A DNA stretch of 64,000 nucleotides from Euleptes europaea (lineage: Eukaryota; Chordata; Lepidosauria; Squamata; Sphaerodactylidae): the NCBI RefSeq assembly GCF_029931775.1, contig NC_079325.1:38294673-38358672 (forward strand), written 5' to 3'. The notes under the pieces are model-generated. The model worked only from the letters and a program-made list of their open reading frames with translations, ran no database searches and was not told the DNA's origin. Positions 1-9,970 of the stretch are shown one piece after another. The position numbers were made by a program, and so were the translations under genes. The first letter of the stretch is position 1. The number at the start of each line of letters is the position of its first letter.

Positions 1-240
1 CTCCTTTTTCTTTTAGACTCTCTCTCGCAACCCACCTTTTCCATAAAACCTTTGGCACAACCTTAGTACTCACCACCAACTGAAACAAAGCTCAAGTATG
101 TGTAACAAGACTAAGTTACCATTCTCCCCCTACTTACTTCTACCTTCCTTCTGCCTTCTAATGAAAAGTGTAGCTGCTTAGAGCAGGGTGCTGTCTTTTT
201 GCTTGTGTTACTCTGCCAAGCACCCTGACAGAACTACACA
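1..240. other. No feature recognised
   Basis: Presumably part of ANAPC2 intron 2. I see no exon, repeat or RNA gene. Confidence 0.4.
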
Positions 241-244
241 GAAA

Positions 245-405
245 ATCAATAGTAAACTAAATGATGTTAGGCAACTAAATCTCCCTCAGCCTCATTTTGC
301 AATGTAAGGATAATACTGCTAGCCTACTTTATATGGCTGTTTTAAGAATTGTGGAGATAAGGCAATGGAAATGCTCTGAATATTTTCACGCTCTACAAAA
401 ATGTC
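245..405 (+). repeat. MIR-like CORE-SINE fragment
   Basis: Shows the MIR tail order: cctcattttgcaatgtaag, then gataatactgctagcctac, then an ATGGCTGTTTTAAG segment and a GGAAATGCTCTGAA end. Diverged. Confidence 0.55.
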
Positions 406-540
406 AACTATTATCACAAACTACTCTACAAAGTCAGCCATGTTATTATCCCCATACTGCAACAGAACAGGGAGGGAACTAAAAGGCCCCTTCATGAGTT
501 CACAGTTGAGGTGATGTTTCAATGGGGGCTGTCCCAGCTA

Positions 541-793
541 TTATTTATTTACCATATATTTAATGAATTTATACCCCACCTTTCTCCCCAATGGGGACCC
601 AAAGTGGCTTACATCAGTCTCCTCTTTTCCATTTTATCCTTACAGCAACCCTACAAGGTTGATTAGGCTGAGAGAGTGTGACTGGACTGAGGTCTCACCT
701 AGCGAGTTTCCATGGCACAAGTGGGGATTCAAACCTGGGTCTCCCAGATACTAATTCAACACTCTTAACCACTCTACACCACACTGGCTCCCA
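541..793 (-). repeat. tRNA-derived SINE
   Basis: Read on the minus strand it begins GCCAGTGTGGTGTAGAGTGG (A-box region), then the B box GGTTTGAATCC, and ends with the tail AAGCCACTTTGGGTCCCCAT. The same family recurs at 25432, 26015, 34397, 35513, 50474, 55727, 56890 and 61390. Confidence 0.8.
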
Positions 794-906
794 CAACATT
801 ACACTCCTAATTTCTGTGTTCTAGGCCCACAGTTGGCAGGCAACTATTAGCTAGAGTCTTCAGAGTCATGTTTCATGTCCATTTTCAAGACCTAAAAAGT
901 GCTCAC

Positions 907-3900
907 AGGATGTCATTGAGCTGCTGAAACTGTTCCATGGCGGTCGGGCACCAACACTGGGCCTTCTTACAGTTGCAGCCTGCACACTGCAGGCCCCCTC
1001 CTCCAGGTTCACCATCCTCCACTTCACTCTCTTGCTCATTGTCACTCATGCTGTTGTCTCCCTCGTTCAACTTGTCTTCACTTCTCTTCCACTGCCTCAT
1101 GTAGATCTTGAAACTGCGGCTGTAAAACTGTTGGATCATCTCCTGGAAGTTCTTTGTGGTGGAGAAGAAGAGGATGGCCCTGAACATGGTGTAGACTTTC
1201 TCCTGCAGCCCCTGGGATCCAGTCCCAAGGAGCAAGCCTGCTTTGGTCCATTTCTCCAGAAGGTCCATGCTGTGCAGGTAAGGGTCCAGACGGCACTTCA
1301 GCAGACAAAAGGCATCCAGGAGCAGCAGGGAGCACTGCGGCTCTTCGGCTGTGTTTTCATACTGTGCAATACAGTTCCAGAACTCCGGAGCAATGTTTGC
1401 CTGAAGGTCAGTCTGTAGAACTTCCAAAAACCATTCCTCCACAACCGAGTGCAAGTCATACCGCTGCAATACCTCTAGGGCAACCTGCAAGTCATAATCC
1501 TTTGGTGGCCCTGCCAAACTGGATCGAGGAGCTGCCTACAAAGCAAGACACCACATGAGATATAAGGTCTAAGAAAAGGCTAGATAGAAAGAGGGCTGTG
1601 CGCCACTCTCAGCTGCAATATTTCATGTTTAAGAACATAAGAAAAGCCATGCTGGATCAGACCATGGTCCATCAAGTCCAGCTGTCTGTTCACACAGTGG
1701 TCAATCGTGTGCCTCTAGGAAGCCCACAGCATTGTCCTGCCTGTGTTCCACAGCACCTAATATAATAGGCATGCTCCTCCGATCCTGGAGAGTAATAGAT
1801 ATGCATCATGACTAGTATCCATTTTTACTAGTAGTCATGAATATCCCTCTCCTCCATGAATACGCCCACTCCCCTCTTTCAAGTTGGCAGCCATCCCCAC
1901 ATCCTGGGGCAGGGAGTTCCACAATTTAACTAAGCATTGTATGAAGAAATACTTCCTTTTATCTGTTTTGAATCTCTAACAGAAGATGACCAAGGCATAT
2001 GCTGAGGTCAGGCTACACCTCAGTCCACCCCACAGCAAATGACTTCTAAAGCAGTTCTTCCTTACAGTCAGCCAAACCTCTAGACAAGGAAAACCACTCA
2101 CCTCAAAAGATTGGTTGTGGGGTAATACTTAACGGGAGCAACTTTCTAATCATTTCATTGTATTATATGTCTTCTATATAGGTGTCCCACTTAACTATTG
2201 GGCCTCACTTGTGCCCCTTCTCCTTCACCCTAGTGCAATTGCAACCAGTTTTACTCACCACCACCCCACGATGCTATGTGCAAATTATATCCCTCACACA
2301 GCCAGGCAGAAGACTCCCCTTCTACTCCAACTCCTTAGCAATCTGCATCCAATGACCCCAGCACCACCACCACCTTTGCCACCCTTCCTCCTGGGTCAAC
2401 AGATTTCGCCCCAGAAGTGGCACCAAAGAGGGGAAAGTAAACTCCCCCACCACGCCCCCTACTGACCTGCCCCAAAGACCCTCCCCGTTCATTCCAGTGA
2501 GGTCCCCTTGGCTCCTATCCCTCCCCCACCCCCAGGGTTGCCTCTTCACCACCGGGAGATTTTGGGGGTGTAGCCTGAGGAGGGCGAGGTTTGGGGAGGG
2601 GCTTCAGTGCCATAGAGTCCAATGGCTAAAGTGGCCATTCTCTCCAGGGGAGCTGATCTCTATCGGCTGGAGATCAGTTGTAAAAGCAGGAGATCTTTTG
2701 CTATTACCTGGAGGTTAGGAAAAATTGAACAGGAGTCTCCAAGTACAATTCAAATTGGTGTTGAAATCTTCTGGGTATATATCTCTTAATTGATCTTCAA
2801 CAAGTCCATGAATGGTACAATATTCCCCCAAAGATGCCTTTTTTTCTTGGGGAAAAGATGGGGGACGAGTATCCTACGTGGAACTGAATACTGTGTGTGA
2901 TGTATAATTGAGTATTTCATAACTGAAAATGGAACTTTAAATGAGGCTGAAGAAAAGAATCTGAAACGGCCGTCCCCCATCTAGAGACTGCATCAAACTT
3001 ACATGTGTATATATTGTATATATTCTCTAAGATTTATGTTTACGTATCCCACTGCGTTCTGTAGATGTTATATGTTTAAACACCAATAAGTAATTTGATA
3101 CTTTTGTACTTGGAGACTCCTGTGCAATTTTTCCTAACCTCCAGGTAATAGCAAAAGATCTCCTGCTTTTACAACTGATCTCCAGCCGATAGAGATCAGC
3201 TCCCCTGGAGAGAATGGCCACTTTGGCCATTGGACTCTATGGCACTGAAGCCCCTCTCCAAACCCCGCCCTCCTCAGGCTGCACCCCCAAAATCTCCCGC
3301 CGGTGGTGAAGAGGCAACCCTGGGGGTGGGGGAGGGATAGGAGATGTGTTTTTTTTTTAAATGTTTTTATTAATTTTTGATAGTAAATACGGGTACAGAA
3401 AAAAAAGGAAAAGGGAACAAGGAAAGAAAAAAGAAAAAAATACAATTTGTTTTACATTGATATGCCTGATACAGCCCCCTTGTAGAATATCATAATACAT
3501 AATACACTGATTTACTAAACGCGCGGGTTTAATCTCCTATTTAAATTTGCTGTACTTCTTAAAATTTAGTTGTTTTTTGGTTTTAATATATTCATAAAAG
3601 GCTTTCCATTTGTCTCCGTTTTGTTTTTGAGTATCCTTTTGTAATATTTCGGTCAATTGTGCCATTGTAATATATTATCTGTTCTATGTTTAAACACCAA
3701 TGAGTAATTTGATACTTCTGTACTTGGAGACTCCTGTGCCATTTTCCCTAACCTCCAGGTAATAGCACGGAGGTGCCTTCTTTGGAATTACCTGGAGGTT
3801 GGCAACCCTACACCCCCCCACCCCCAACAATCCCTCGAACTTGCCATGCCTCCCCGTCCCTCCCATGTGCTCATTGCAACCCCCCAACCCGACCCAACCC

Positions 3901-4047
3901 AACCCGCGATGAGTCGGGAGAGTCTCGACGACACTGGGCCCACGACCCGCTTCCCCTATCTGGGCCCCGTCCTCCACCTACCAGGCCGAGGGCGGCGGGC
4001 GGTACTAGGCCGGTGCTCAGCGTGCGCCAGGCGGCCGAGAGCTCCAT
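907..4047 (-). CDS. ANAPC2: ANAPC2 (APC/C subunit 2), 5' part only
   Basis: ANAPC2 is the cullin-like scaffold of the anaphase-promoting complex, the nuclear and cytosolic E3 ligase that drives mitotic exit. Two coding exons are present. Exon 1 is 4047-3982 (22 codons, MELSAAWRTLSTGLVPPAAL, donor GTAGGT). Exon 2 is 1535-907 (209 codons plus 2 bases, acceptor TTTGTAG, donor GTGAGC). Their junction is in phase and gives the conserved order of the human N terminus: STGLVPPAALGL, then a variable link, then PPKDYDL and the cullin-repeat segment with LQANIAPEFWN and LEKWTKAGLLLGTGSQGL. Exon 2 ends with a cysteine cluster (CAGCNCKKAQCWC) as in the human protein. The frame is open further upstream of the chosen ATG, but that part is low-complexity Pro/Leu and lies in the shared promoter, so I prefer 4047. 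The rest of the gene, including cullin-homology and WHB domains, lies beyond the left edge; I found no exon 3 in 1-900. Confidence 0.95.
1630..1985 (-). repeat. CR1-like LINE 3' end
   Basis: Plus-strand text begins GAACATAAGAAAAGCCATGC and contains CTGGGGCAGGGAGTTCCACA. A sister copy (44325-44715) encodes a CR1-like ORF2 tail on the same strand, which sets family and direction. 5'-truncated. Confidence 0.7.
2500..2765 (+). repeat. Arm A of a long inverted repeat, unclassified element
   Basis: Pairs with 3069-3345 in opposite orientation over about 260 bases; both encode the same shadow reading frames. The 300 bases between (2766-3068) are AT-rich and unclassified. It contains the CCTGGAGGTTAGG motif shared with the inverted-ended family at 5970. 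Confidence 0.65.
3069..3345 (-). repeat. Arm A' of the long inverted repeat
   Basis: Inverted copy of 2500-2765. A shorter third copy in this same orientation, starting TGTTTAAACACCAAT, lies at 3687-3810 past an AT-rich insert. Confidence 0.65.
3346..3686 (-). repeat. AT-rich retroelement 3' end, unclassified
   Basis: Starts with a poly-T tract on the plus strand followed by AT-rich, T-rich text, as expected for a minus-strand poly-A retroelement. It separates two copies of the same repeat edge (3069 and 3687). Family not recognised; L1-like is a guess. Confidence 0.35.
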
Positions 4048-4345
4048 GAGCGGCTCCCTCCGCAGGCCGAGGCAGGCGCGCGGCCGGGACCGTTGAAGGA
4101 GGAGCAAAGCGGGAGAGGCGGGCGGAAGGGAGGGACAAAGGAGAGCCGAGGGAGCGGGAAGGGAGAGGGTCGGGAGCGGCCGCCGCGGTCCCGGGGGTCG
4201 GCGATGACCCAGCAAGGGGCGGCCCTGCAGAGCTACAACAACGAGCTGGTCAAATGTGAGGAGAGGGGGAGCGCGACAGGCTCCGAGGAAAGGCTAGGCC
4301 GCGGGTTGCTATGGCGACGAGGGCCTCTCTGGGCCGGGGGGGGGG
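3900..4345. promoter_or_regulatory. Bidirectional CpG-rich promoter of ANAPC2 and SSNA1
   Basis: The two start codons face away from each other with only 156 bases between them (4048-4203). The stretch is GC- and CpG-rich, unlike the AT-richer introns on both sides, and I see no TATA box. This is the usual form of a housekeeping bidirectional promoter. Promoter activity is inferred, not seen. Confidence 0.75.
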
Positions 4346-7300
4346 AGGACGTTTGACTGCTTTGGGGTATCAGGAGGGAAGCTTGGAGGAGGAGTCGGTG
4401 GGGTGGGGGGCTGTGGGATGAAATATGGATGAAATATGGATGGGCTGTCTGGATGAAATAGGACCTGCGTGCTAAAACATTGGGCGAGAGTTGACTCAGC
4501 CTCCTATCCTTCCGAGGTCGGAAAAATGAGTCCCCAGCTTGCTGGGGGCAAAGGGAAGATGACTGGGGAAGGCAACTGGCAAACCGCCCCATAAACGTAG
4601 GGGCTGTTTACACCGCCCAAATAATGCACTTTCAGTCCGCTTCCACTGCACCTTAACGATCGTTTGCAAGAGGGTTTTGCCGGTTCACACAGTAAAATCC
4701 ACCTTCAAAGTGCATTGAAAGTGGATTTGAAAGTGCATTATTTGGGCTGTGTAAATAGCACCATAGTGACTGCTTTGGGGTATCAGGAGGGAAGCTTGGA
4801 GGAGGAGGAGTCTGTGGGGTGGGTGGGTGGGGGGCTGTGGGATAAAATATGGATGAAATATGGATGGGCTGTCTGGATGAAATAGGACCTGCGTGCTAAA
4901 ACATTGGGCGAGAGTTGACTCAGCCTCCTATCCTTCCGAGGTCGGAAAAATGAGTCCCCAGCTTGCTGGGGGCAAAGGGAAGATGACTGGGGAAGGCAAC
5001 TGGCAAACCGCCCCATAAACGTAGGTGCTGTTTACACAGCCCAAATAATGCACTTTCAGTCCGCTTCCACTGCACCTTAACGATCGTTTGCAAGAGGGTT
5101 TTGCCGGTTCACACAGTAAAATCCACCTTCAAAGTGCTTTGAAAGTGGATTTGAAAGTGCATTATTTGGGCTGTGTAAATAGCACCATAGTGACTGCTTT
5201 GGGGTATCAGGAGGGAAGCTTGGAGGAGGAGGAGTCTGTGGGGTGGGTGGGTGGGGGGCTGTGGGATAAAATATGGATGAAATATGGATGGGCTGTCTGG
5301 ATGAAATAGGACCTGCGTGCTAAAACATTGGGCGAGAGTTGACTCAACTTCCCATCCTTCCGAGGTCAGTGAAATGAGTCCCCAGCTTGCTGGGGGTAAA
5401 GGGAAGATGACTGGGGAAGGCAACTGGCAAACCGCCCCATAAACGTAGGTGCTGTTTACACCGCCCAAATAATGCACTTTCAGTCCGCTTCCACTGCACC
5501 TTAACGATCGTTTGCAAGAGGGTTTTGCCGGTTCACACAGTAAAATCCACCTTCAAAGTGCATTGAAATTGGATTTGAAAGTGCATTATTTGGGCTGTGT
5601 AAATAGCACCATGCCCTGACCTGGATGGCCCAGGCTAGCCTGATCTCGTCAGATCTCAGAAGCTAAGCAGGGTCAGCCCTGGTTAGTATTTGGATGGGAG
5701 ACCACCCAGGAAGTCCTTGGTTGCTGTGCAGAGGAAGGCACTGGCAAACCACCTCTGTTAGTCTCTTGCCATGAAAACCCCAAAAGGGGTCGCCATAAAT
5801 CGGCTGTTACTTGAAGGCACTTTACACACACAAATAGCACCATAGTCTGCCTGGTAAACATTGGGATGTGACATCACCCCATGGGTCAGGAATGACCCGG
5901 TGCTTGCGCAGGGGACTACCTTTACCTTTAAGGGTTCTTGGGGCTCCAGTGTAGAGGGGGTTGGTCGGGGTTAGTGTTGCCAGCTCCAGGTTAGGAAATT
6001 CCTGGGGAATTTGGGAGGTGGAGCTTGGGGAGGGGAAGGAAGGGACCTCCTCAGAGTATAATGCCATAGACTTCACACACACCCCTCCCCAAAGCAACCA
6101 TTTTCTACAGGAGACCTGATCTGTGTGGTCTGGAGATCAGTTGTAATTCCGGGATTTCTCCAGGCTGTGCTTGGAGGTTGGCAACCCTAGGTTGGGGTGT
6201 CTTGGTGAGTGAGTCTGTGGGGTGCTATGTGGGATAAAGGGGTAGGAGAGGTCATGTGGGATAAAGGGGTAGGAGAGTGGCTGTACTTGAGAAAATGAGA
6301 CATTGCCATGGGCTCTGGGGGAGGCAGTGTTATTATGCTTGCAGGAGGAAACAGGGTCTCCTTGTAGTACTGTATGAACAAGGTGATCTTATGATGGGGT
6401 ATGGACCTACTGCATTTGAAGACAGTGGCCAGAGCCTTGAGAGCAAGATTGAGGGGCAGTTGAGGTGTTAACCAAGGTGCTCTGGGACTGGAAGATGCTG
6501 CAGGAAAGAGATTTTTGAAAGCAATCCTAGCAAGTCTGCTTGGAAGTAAGTCTAGTGTTATTAAGTGGGGCTTACTTCCAAGAAAGTATTCTTAAGATTG
6601 TAGTCTTTGTGTAGTGTACGATGGAGACAGAGGGGGAAGGGCTATAGGCTTGTCTAGTGTGCCACTTAGTTTGGATATCTGGGTAAAGGATCTCATCCAA
6701 GGAAACATGGTGTCTGGAGTGCCAACAGCCACCGCAAGGTATTTGTGAACAGGTTAGAATCATAGAGTTGGAAGGGACCACCAGGGTCATCTAGTCCAAC
6801 CCCCTGCACAATGCAGGAAATTCACAACTACCTCCTCCCCACACCCCCAGCGACCCCTACTCCATGCCCAGAAGATGGCCAAGATGCCCTCCCTCTCATC
6901 ATCTGCTTAAGGTCATAGAATCAGCATTGCTGACAGATGGCCATCTAACCTCTTCTTTAAAACCTCCAGGGAAGAAGAGCTTACCACCTCTCGAGGAAGC
7001 CTGTTCCACTGAGGAACCACTCTGTTAGGGTTATAACACCCTGTGGTTCCCCCCCAATTGTATTTATTTAAGTTATTTATAATCTGTCTTTCTCACTGAG
7101 ATTCAAGGTGGATTACATAGTTCAAGTCAAATACAATCAACAGGATGAGACATCCAGTAAACGATTGTTGTGTAATAACACTACCACATAGTGTCACGTA
7201 GGCTTAAATGGTCACCAGCTTGTGGTGCTCTGGATTAGATCTGTGAAAGAAAGCGCTAGCAGTTGCAGACCATGAGCAAAGATGTGGCTTGGAGTGCTGC

Positions 7301-8944
7301 TGTGTTGGGCAAAGGTGTATATTTAGGGAGTACTCTGGATCGTCCCATAATACGACTCTTCATTCACAGGTATTGAAGATCTCTGCATAAAAAGGGATGA
7401 GTTGAACAAACAGATACGGCTAGAGGAAGAGGAGAAGGTTAAGCTGCAGAATGAAATCCGCCTCTTGACAGAGAAACTGGCCCGTATTAATGAGAACCTG
7501 GCCCGCAAGATGGCTTCCCGGAATGAGTTTGATAAAACCATTGCTGAGACTGAAGCTGCTTATATGAAGGTATCAGTTGTGGAACTCCCACAGCCTGGTT
7601 TGCTTTTGTTCAAGGTAGTTCAGCAGAAGCTGTGGTGGAGGAAAGTAGTAGCCCAGTTGCAACCAATGTATGGTGACCCTGTAGGGTTTTCTAGCTGAGA
7701 GACATTCAGAAGTGGTTTACCATGCCTGCCTCTGCATAGTGACCCTGGACTTCCTTGGTGATTTCCCATCCAAATACTAACCAAGATTATACGAGACTGG
7801 GCTAGCCTGGGCCATCCTGGTCATGATGGCAGAAGCTGTATGCTTATATTAAGTGCAAGATTCTTGCCAGATGTCCTTGTACTGCTCTTTGCATTTCAGA
7901 AACTTGAGTTCGAATCAGTGCAACCAAAATCCTGCTGAGCCTGCTTAACGGCTGCCATACAGAAGAGTATTCTCTGATGCATGGCACTTTGAAGTCTGTC
8001 CCACACCCATGAAACATATAGTTAGGCTAATTTTTTTTGGGGGGGGGGGAATCCTGTTACAAAGAACAACAATCTGCAGAATTCTTTGGTTAAAAGATCA
8101 TCTCCATAGCCATTGGCAGTTGAGTTAAAGCACTCCCAGGATGATTGCAAGTTGTGCTTGGTTCTTCCATCTTTGCTGGAAGCAAATAGGCAAATAGGAA
8201 ATTACCAATAGGAAATTACAGTGCTAGGCAAATAGGAAATTACCAATGCTCAGAGCAGTCTCCTTCAGTACAAAGGAAATTCCAATATTTCTGGAAGCAG
8301 CTACTTTTGTTCTCACCCAAATTGTTCTTAACCACCTTGTTTTTCATTTTATGTGCACTGAAGAACTGGTGGTGTTTCAGGTTCTGAGAGCATCTATATT
8401 CCTATGCGGATTCGCTTAGCCTTCTTCACTTTCTCTCAAAACCCAGCTGAAACTTCCTTCCTTCCAGGGATTCATATTCCTCTTACTGTATCCCCAAAAC
8501 TTTCCCCCTGTGTAGATCAGGTTGTTTTTGAAGCTGTTTAAGTAATAGACCTTGAATGTGGTTATTTTTTGTGTGTTCAGAAGTACTGCTGGCTGTTGAA
8601 TTACAAATGAATCTGAGACAGGCCATGCCTATCTGAGTTTCAGTCCTTAACTAAATGTTATATACAAACATGCAACAAACTCCATATTTTTAAAGAGAAA
8701 AAAAATTGGGATGGGAAAGGGTTAAGTATTGAATTAACCTGCTCCTAATTCAGGTACTTAAAAAACCTGCTTGCATGTTGTGTTCCAAAGTGGTATAAAT
8801 ATAGGAATGTCCTAACCTATACTTTTCCTTCCTGCTTTGCAGATCTTGGAAAGTTCACAGACACTACTAAATGTCCTGAAAAAGGAAGCAGGGAATCTCA
8901 CCAAAGCCACAGATATAAAAAGCACTGGGACTAAAGAAAGCTGA
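4204..8944 (+). CDS. SSNA1: SSNA1 (NA14), complete
   Basis: SSNA1 is a small coiled-coil protein of centrosomes, basal bodies and midbodies that self-assembles into fibrils and acts on microtubules. Three coding exons: 4204-4255 (donor GTGAGG), 7370-7569 (acceptor CACAG, donor GTATCA) and 8843-8944 (acceptor TTTGCAG, stop TGA 8942-8944). Joined in phase they give 117 residues; the human protein has 119. It starts [18 protein letters not shown]. The central helix carries [20 protein letters not shown] and the tail holds [20 protein letters not shown], all near-identical to the mammalian protein. Nearly the whole chain is predicted helical, with a polar tail ending KES. Intron 1 (about 3.1 kb) holds a tandem triplication and several SINEs; intron 2 holds a 5S-type SINE. 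The gene faces TPRN tail to tail. Confidence 0.97.
4355..5612 (+). repeat. Tandem triplication in SSNA1 intron 1 (units of 413-424 bases)
   Basis: Three direct copies start at 4355, 4768 and 5192 with GACTGCTTTGGGGTATCAGG. Units 2 and 3 are almost identical; unit 1 differs by small indels (for example GGAGGAGTCGG against GGAGGAGGAGTCTG). Each unit holds a SINE 3' segment (CCTTCCGAGGTC, GAAGATGACTGGGGAAGGCA) followed by a complete 163-base inverted-repeat element. Confidence 0.9.
4600..4762. mobile_element. 163-base inverted-repeat DNA element (MITE), copy 1
   Basis: Terminal inverted repeats of about 35 bases: left GG(T/G)GCTGTTTACAC(A/C)GCCC, right the complement ending GTGTAAATAGCACC. Two more copies of exactly the same length lie at 5024-5186 and 5448-5610 in the tandem array. 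No coding capacity. Superfamily not assigned. Confidence 0.75.
5613..5831 (+). mobile_element. 5S rRNA-derived SINE with perfect target duplication
   Basis: The head follows the 5S rRNA sequence (CAGATCTCAGAAGCTAAGCA, CTTGGATGGGAGACC with small changes); the middle has TGGCAAACCACCTCTGTTAG; the tail GGGGTCGCCATAAATCGGC matches the BovB LINE end and finishes in ACACAC. Flanked by a perfect 12-base duplication AAATAGCACCAT (5601-5612, 5832-5843). It landed at the edge of the third tandem unit. Confidence 0.92.
5844..5935 (+). repeat. SINE 3' remnant left of the interrupted element
   Basis: GTCTGCCTGGTAAAC, then ATGGGTCAGGAATGACCCGG, then CAGGGGACTACCTTTACCTT. It continues the SINE segment that ends at the MITE insertions in the tandem units, so it is the original 3' end of that SINE. 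Confidence 0.6.
5970..6190 (+). repeat. Nonautonomous element with TTGCCA...TGGCAA ends
   Basis: Begins GTTGCCAGCTCCAGGTTAGG and ends GGAGGTTGGCAACCCT, so the ends are inverted. Inner text GGAGATCAGTTGTAATTCC is shared with fragments at 2640, 3170, 3730-3810, 23300-23500 and 52250-52410. Confidence 0.6.
6515..6605. repeat. Short imperfect palindromic repeat
   Basis: GCTTGGAAGTAAGTCTAGTG faces GGGGCTTACTTCCAAG. The same family lies at 25319-25405, 25757-25835 and 48905-48985. Confidence 0.6.
6754..7030 (-). repeat. CR1 LINE 3' end
   Basis: Plus-strand text starts GAATCATAGAGTTGGAAGGG, the reverse of the CR1 3' terminus, and holds CCAACCCCCTGCACAATGCA. Sister copies are at 34042 and 57576. 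Confidence 0.85.
7650..7835 (-). repeat. 5S rRNA-derived SINE, diverged
   Basis: Plus strand shows TGGTGACCCTGTAGGG, AAGTGGTTTACCATGCCTGC, TTTCCCATCCAAATACTAAC and CTAGCCTGGGCCATCC, the reverse of the 5S-type SINE. In SSNA1 intron 2. Confidence 0.75.
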
Positions 8945-9036
8945 ACATTGCTTGAATTGACCTGAAGTAGATTTTTAAGAGGGAGCTCCAGGCTCATGGG
9001 AGGCTTTGCAGGCACTGCTAATTTAAAACAATGTCT

Positions 9037-9042
9037 AATAAA
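9037..9042 (+). terminator. SSNA1 polyadenylation signal
   Basis: AATAAA 93 bases after the SSNA1 stop codon, giving a very short 3' UTR. The hexamer is seen; its use is inferred. Confidence 0.7.
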
Positions 9043-9059
9043 TTGTATAGTTTTCTTAA

Positions 9060-9770
9060 AGCTTCTTGCTTATGTTTAAGACAACAAAGATTACATTGAA
9101 CTAGCAAACAACATAAACCTTTCCTAGTGCTCGGTGGTCATATTGCTGTATAAGATTAGAGCTACATGCATGAAGGGAACAGAACAGCAACCACAGTTTA
9201 AGCTGATGAAGATGGTGGCCTTAAAAAAAAAAAAGCAGATTCAGAGATCCTGTACATGGCTTTCTGTTCTAGCCTATCCCCTCTGCTGTAGCATAAGATT
9301 TTCTATTAGTGACTGTGTTACTTCCATGTTTCCATACAGCATCTAATACATTCATTACACACTGGCCAAGCCTGGGACTGAACAAGCTGTGGAATGGGAG
9401 GCTGAGTACAGTGCTGGACCCGCCTGGTTTATAGTATAAGCTGAAATAATTGCAGTGTTGAAGGCGACAGCAGACAGGTTTTAGACATGTGCAGGAAGTT
9501 GTAAGTAGTTTTTCTTAGCAAAGGCTGAGGTATTTGTTTCTGGTGTTCTCAGGATACTGTATTTACTCAAATGCAAGACTGTTCCACTCTCCCCCCCTCC
9601 AGGTATGCCATCTAAAAAAAGAGGGTCATCTTACAAGTTAGTTATACACAATTTTAATTACTGGACATAACTTTGGGGGGGCATCTTACATTCATGCTGT
9701 CTTCCTTTTGTGTGAATGAGGAGAAAGCAAGGGAAAGAAGATCGAACTTTTGGATACTCTAAGAAAAACC
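9060..9770. other. SSNA1 to TPRN intergenic stretch, nothing recognised
   Basis: Between the SSNA1 polyadenylation signal and a 5S-type SINE. No coding exon or repeat that I can name. Confidence 0.4.
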
Positions 9771-9775
9771 CAGCT

Positions 9776-9970
9776 GTGTGTGTGTGTGTTAAGTGTCGTG
9801 AAGTTGCAGCTGACTTATGATGACCCCATAGGGTATTCAAGGCAAGAGATGATTCAGAGGTGGTTTGCCATTGCCTGCCTCTGCACAGCGACCCTGGACT
9901 TGTTTGGGGTTCTCCCACCCAAATACTAACTGAAGCTAAGCCTTCTTAGCTTCTGAGATCAGGCTCAGCA
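9776..9970 (-). repeat. 5S rRNA-derived SINE
   Basis: GT-repeat, then TTAAGTGTCGTGAAGTTGCA, TGGTTTGCCATTGCCTGCCT, CCCAAATACTAACTGAAGC and TTAGCTTCTGAGATCAGGCT, reverse orientation. Confidence 0.8.

Noticed and set aside
4048-4215. Upstream ANAPC2 N-terminal extension
   Set aside because: The open frame there is Pro/Leu/Arg-rich and overlaps the SSNA1 start on the other strand.
4664-5477. Repeated 73-residue frames at 4664 and 5088
   Set aside because: They recur only because the DNA is tandemly repeated; they span MITE and SINE pieces.
5613-5831. A 5S rRNA gene
   Set aside because: Only the head resembles 5S; it is followed by a SINE body with a BovB-like tail and a target duplication.
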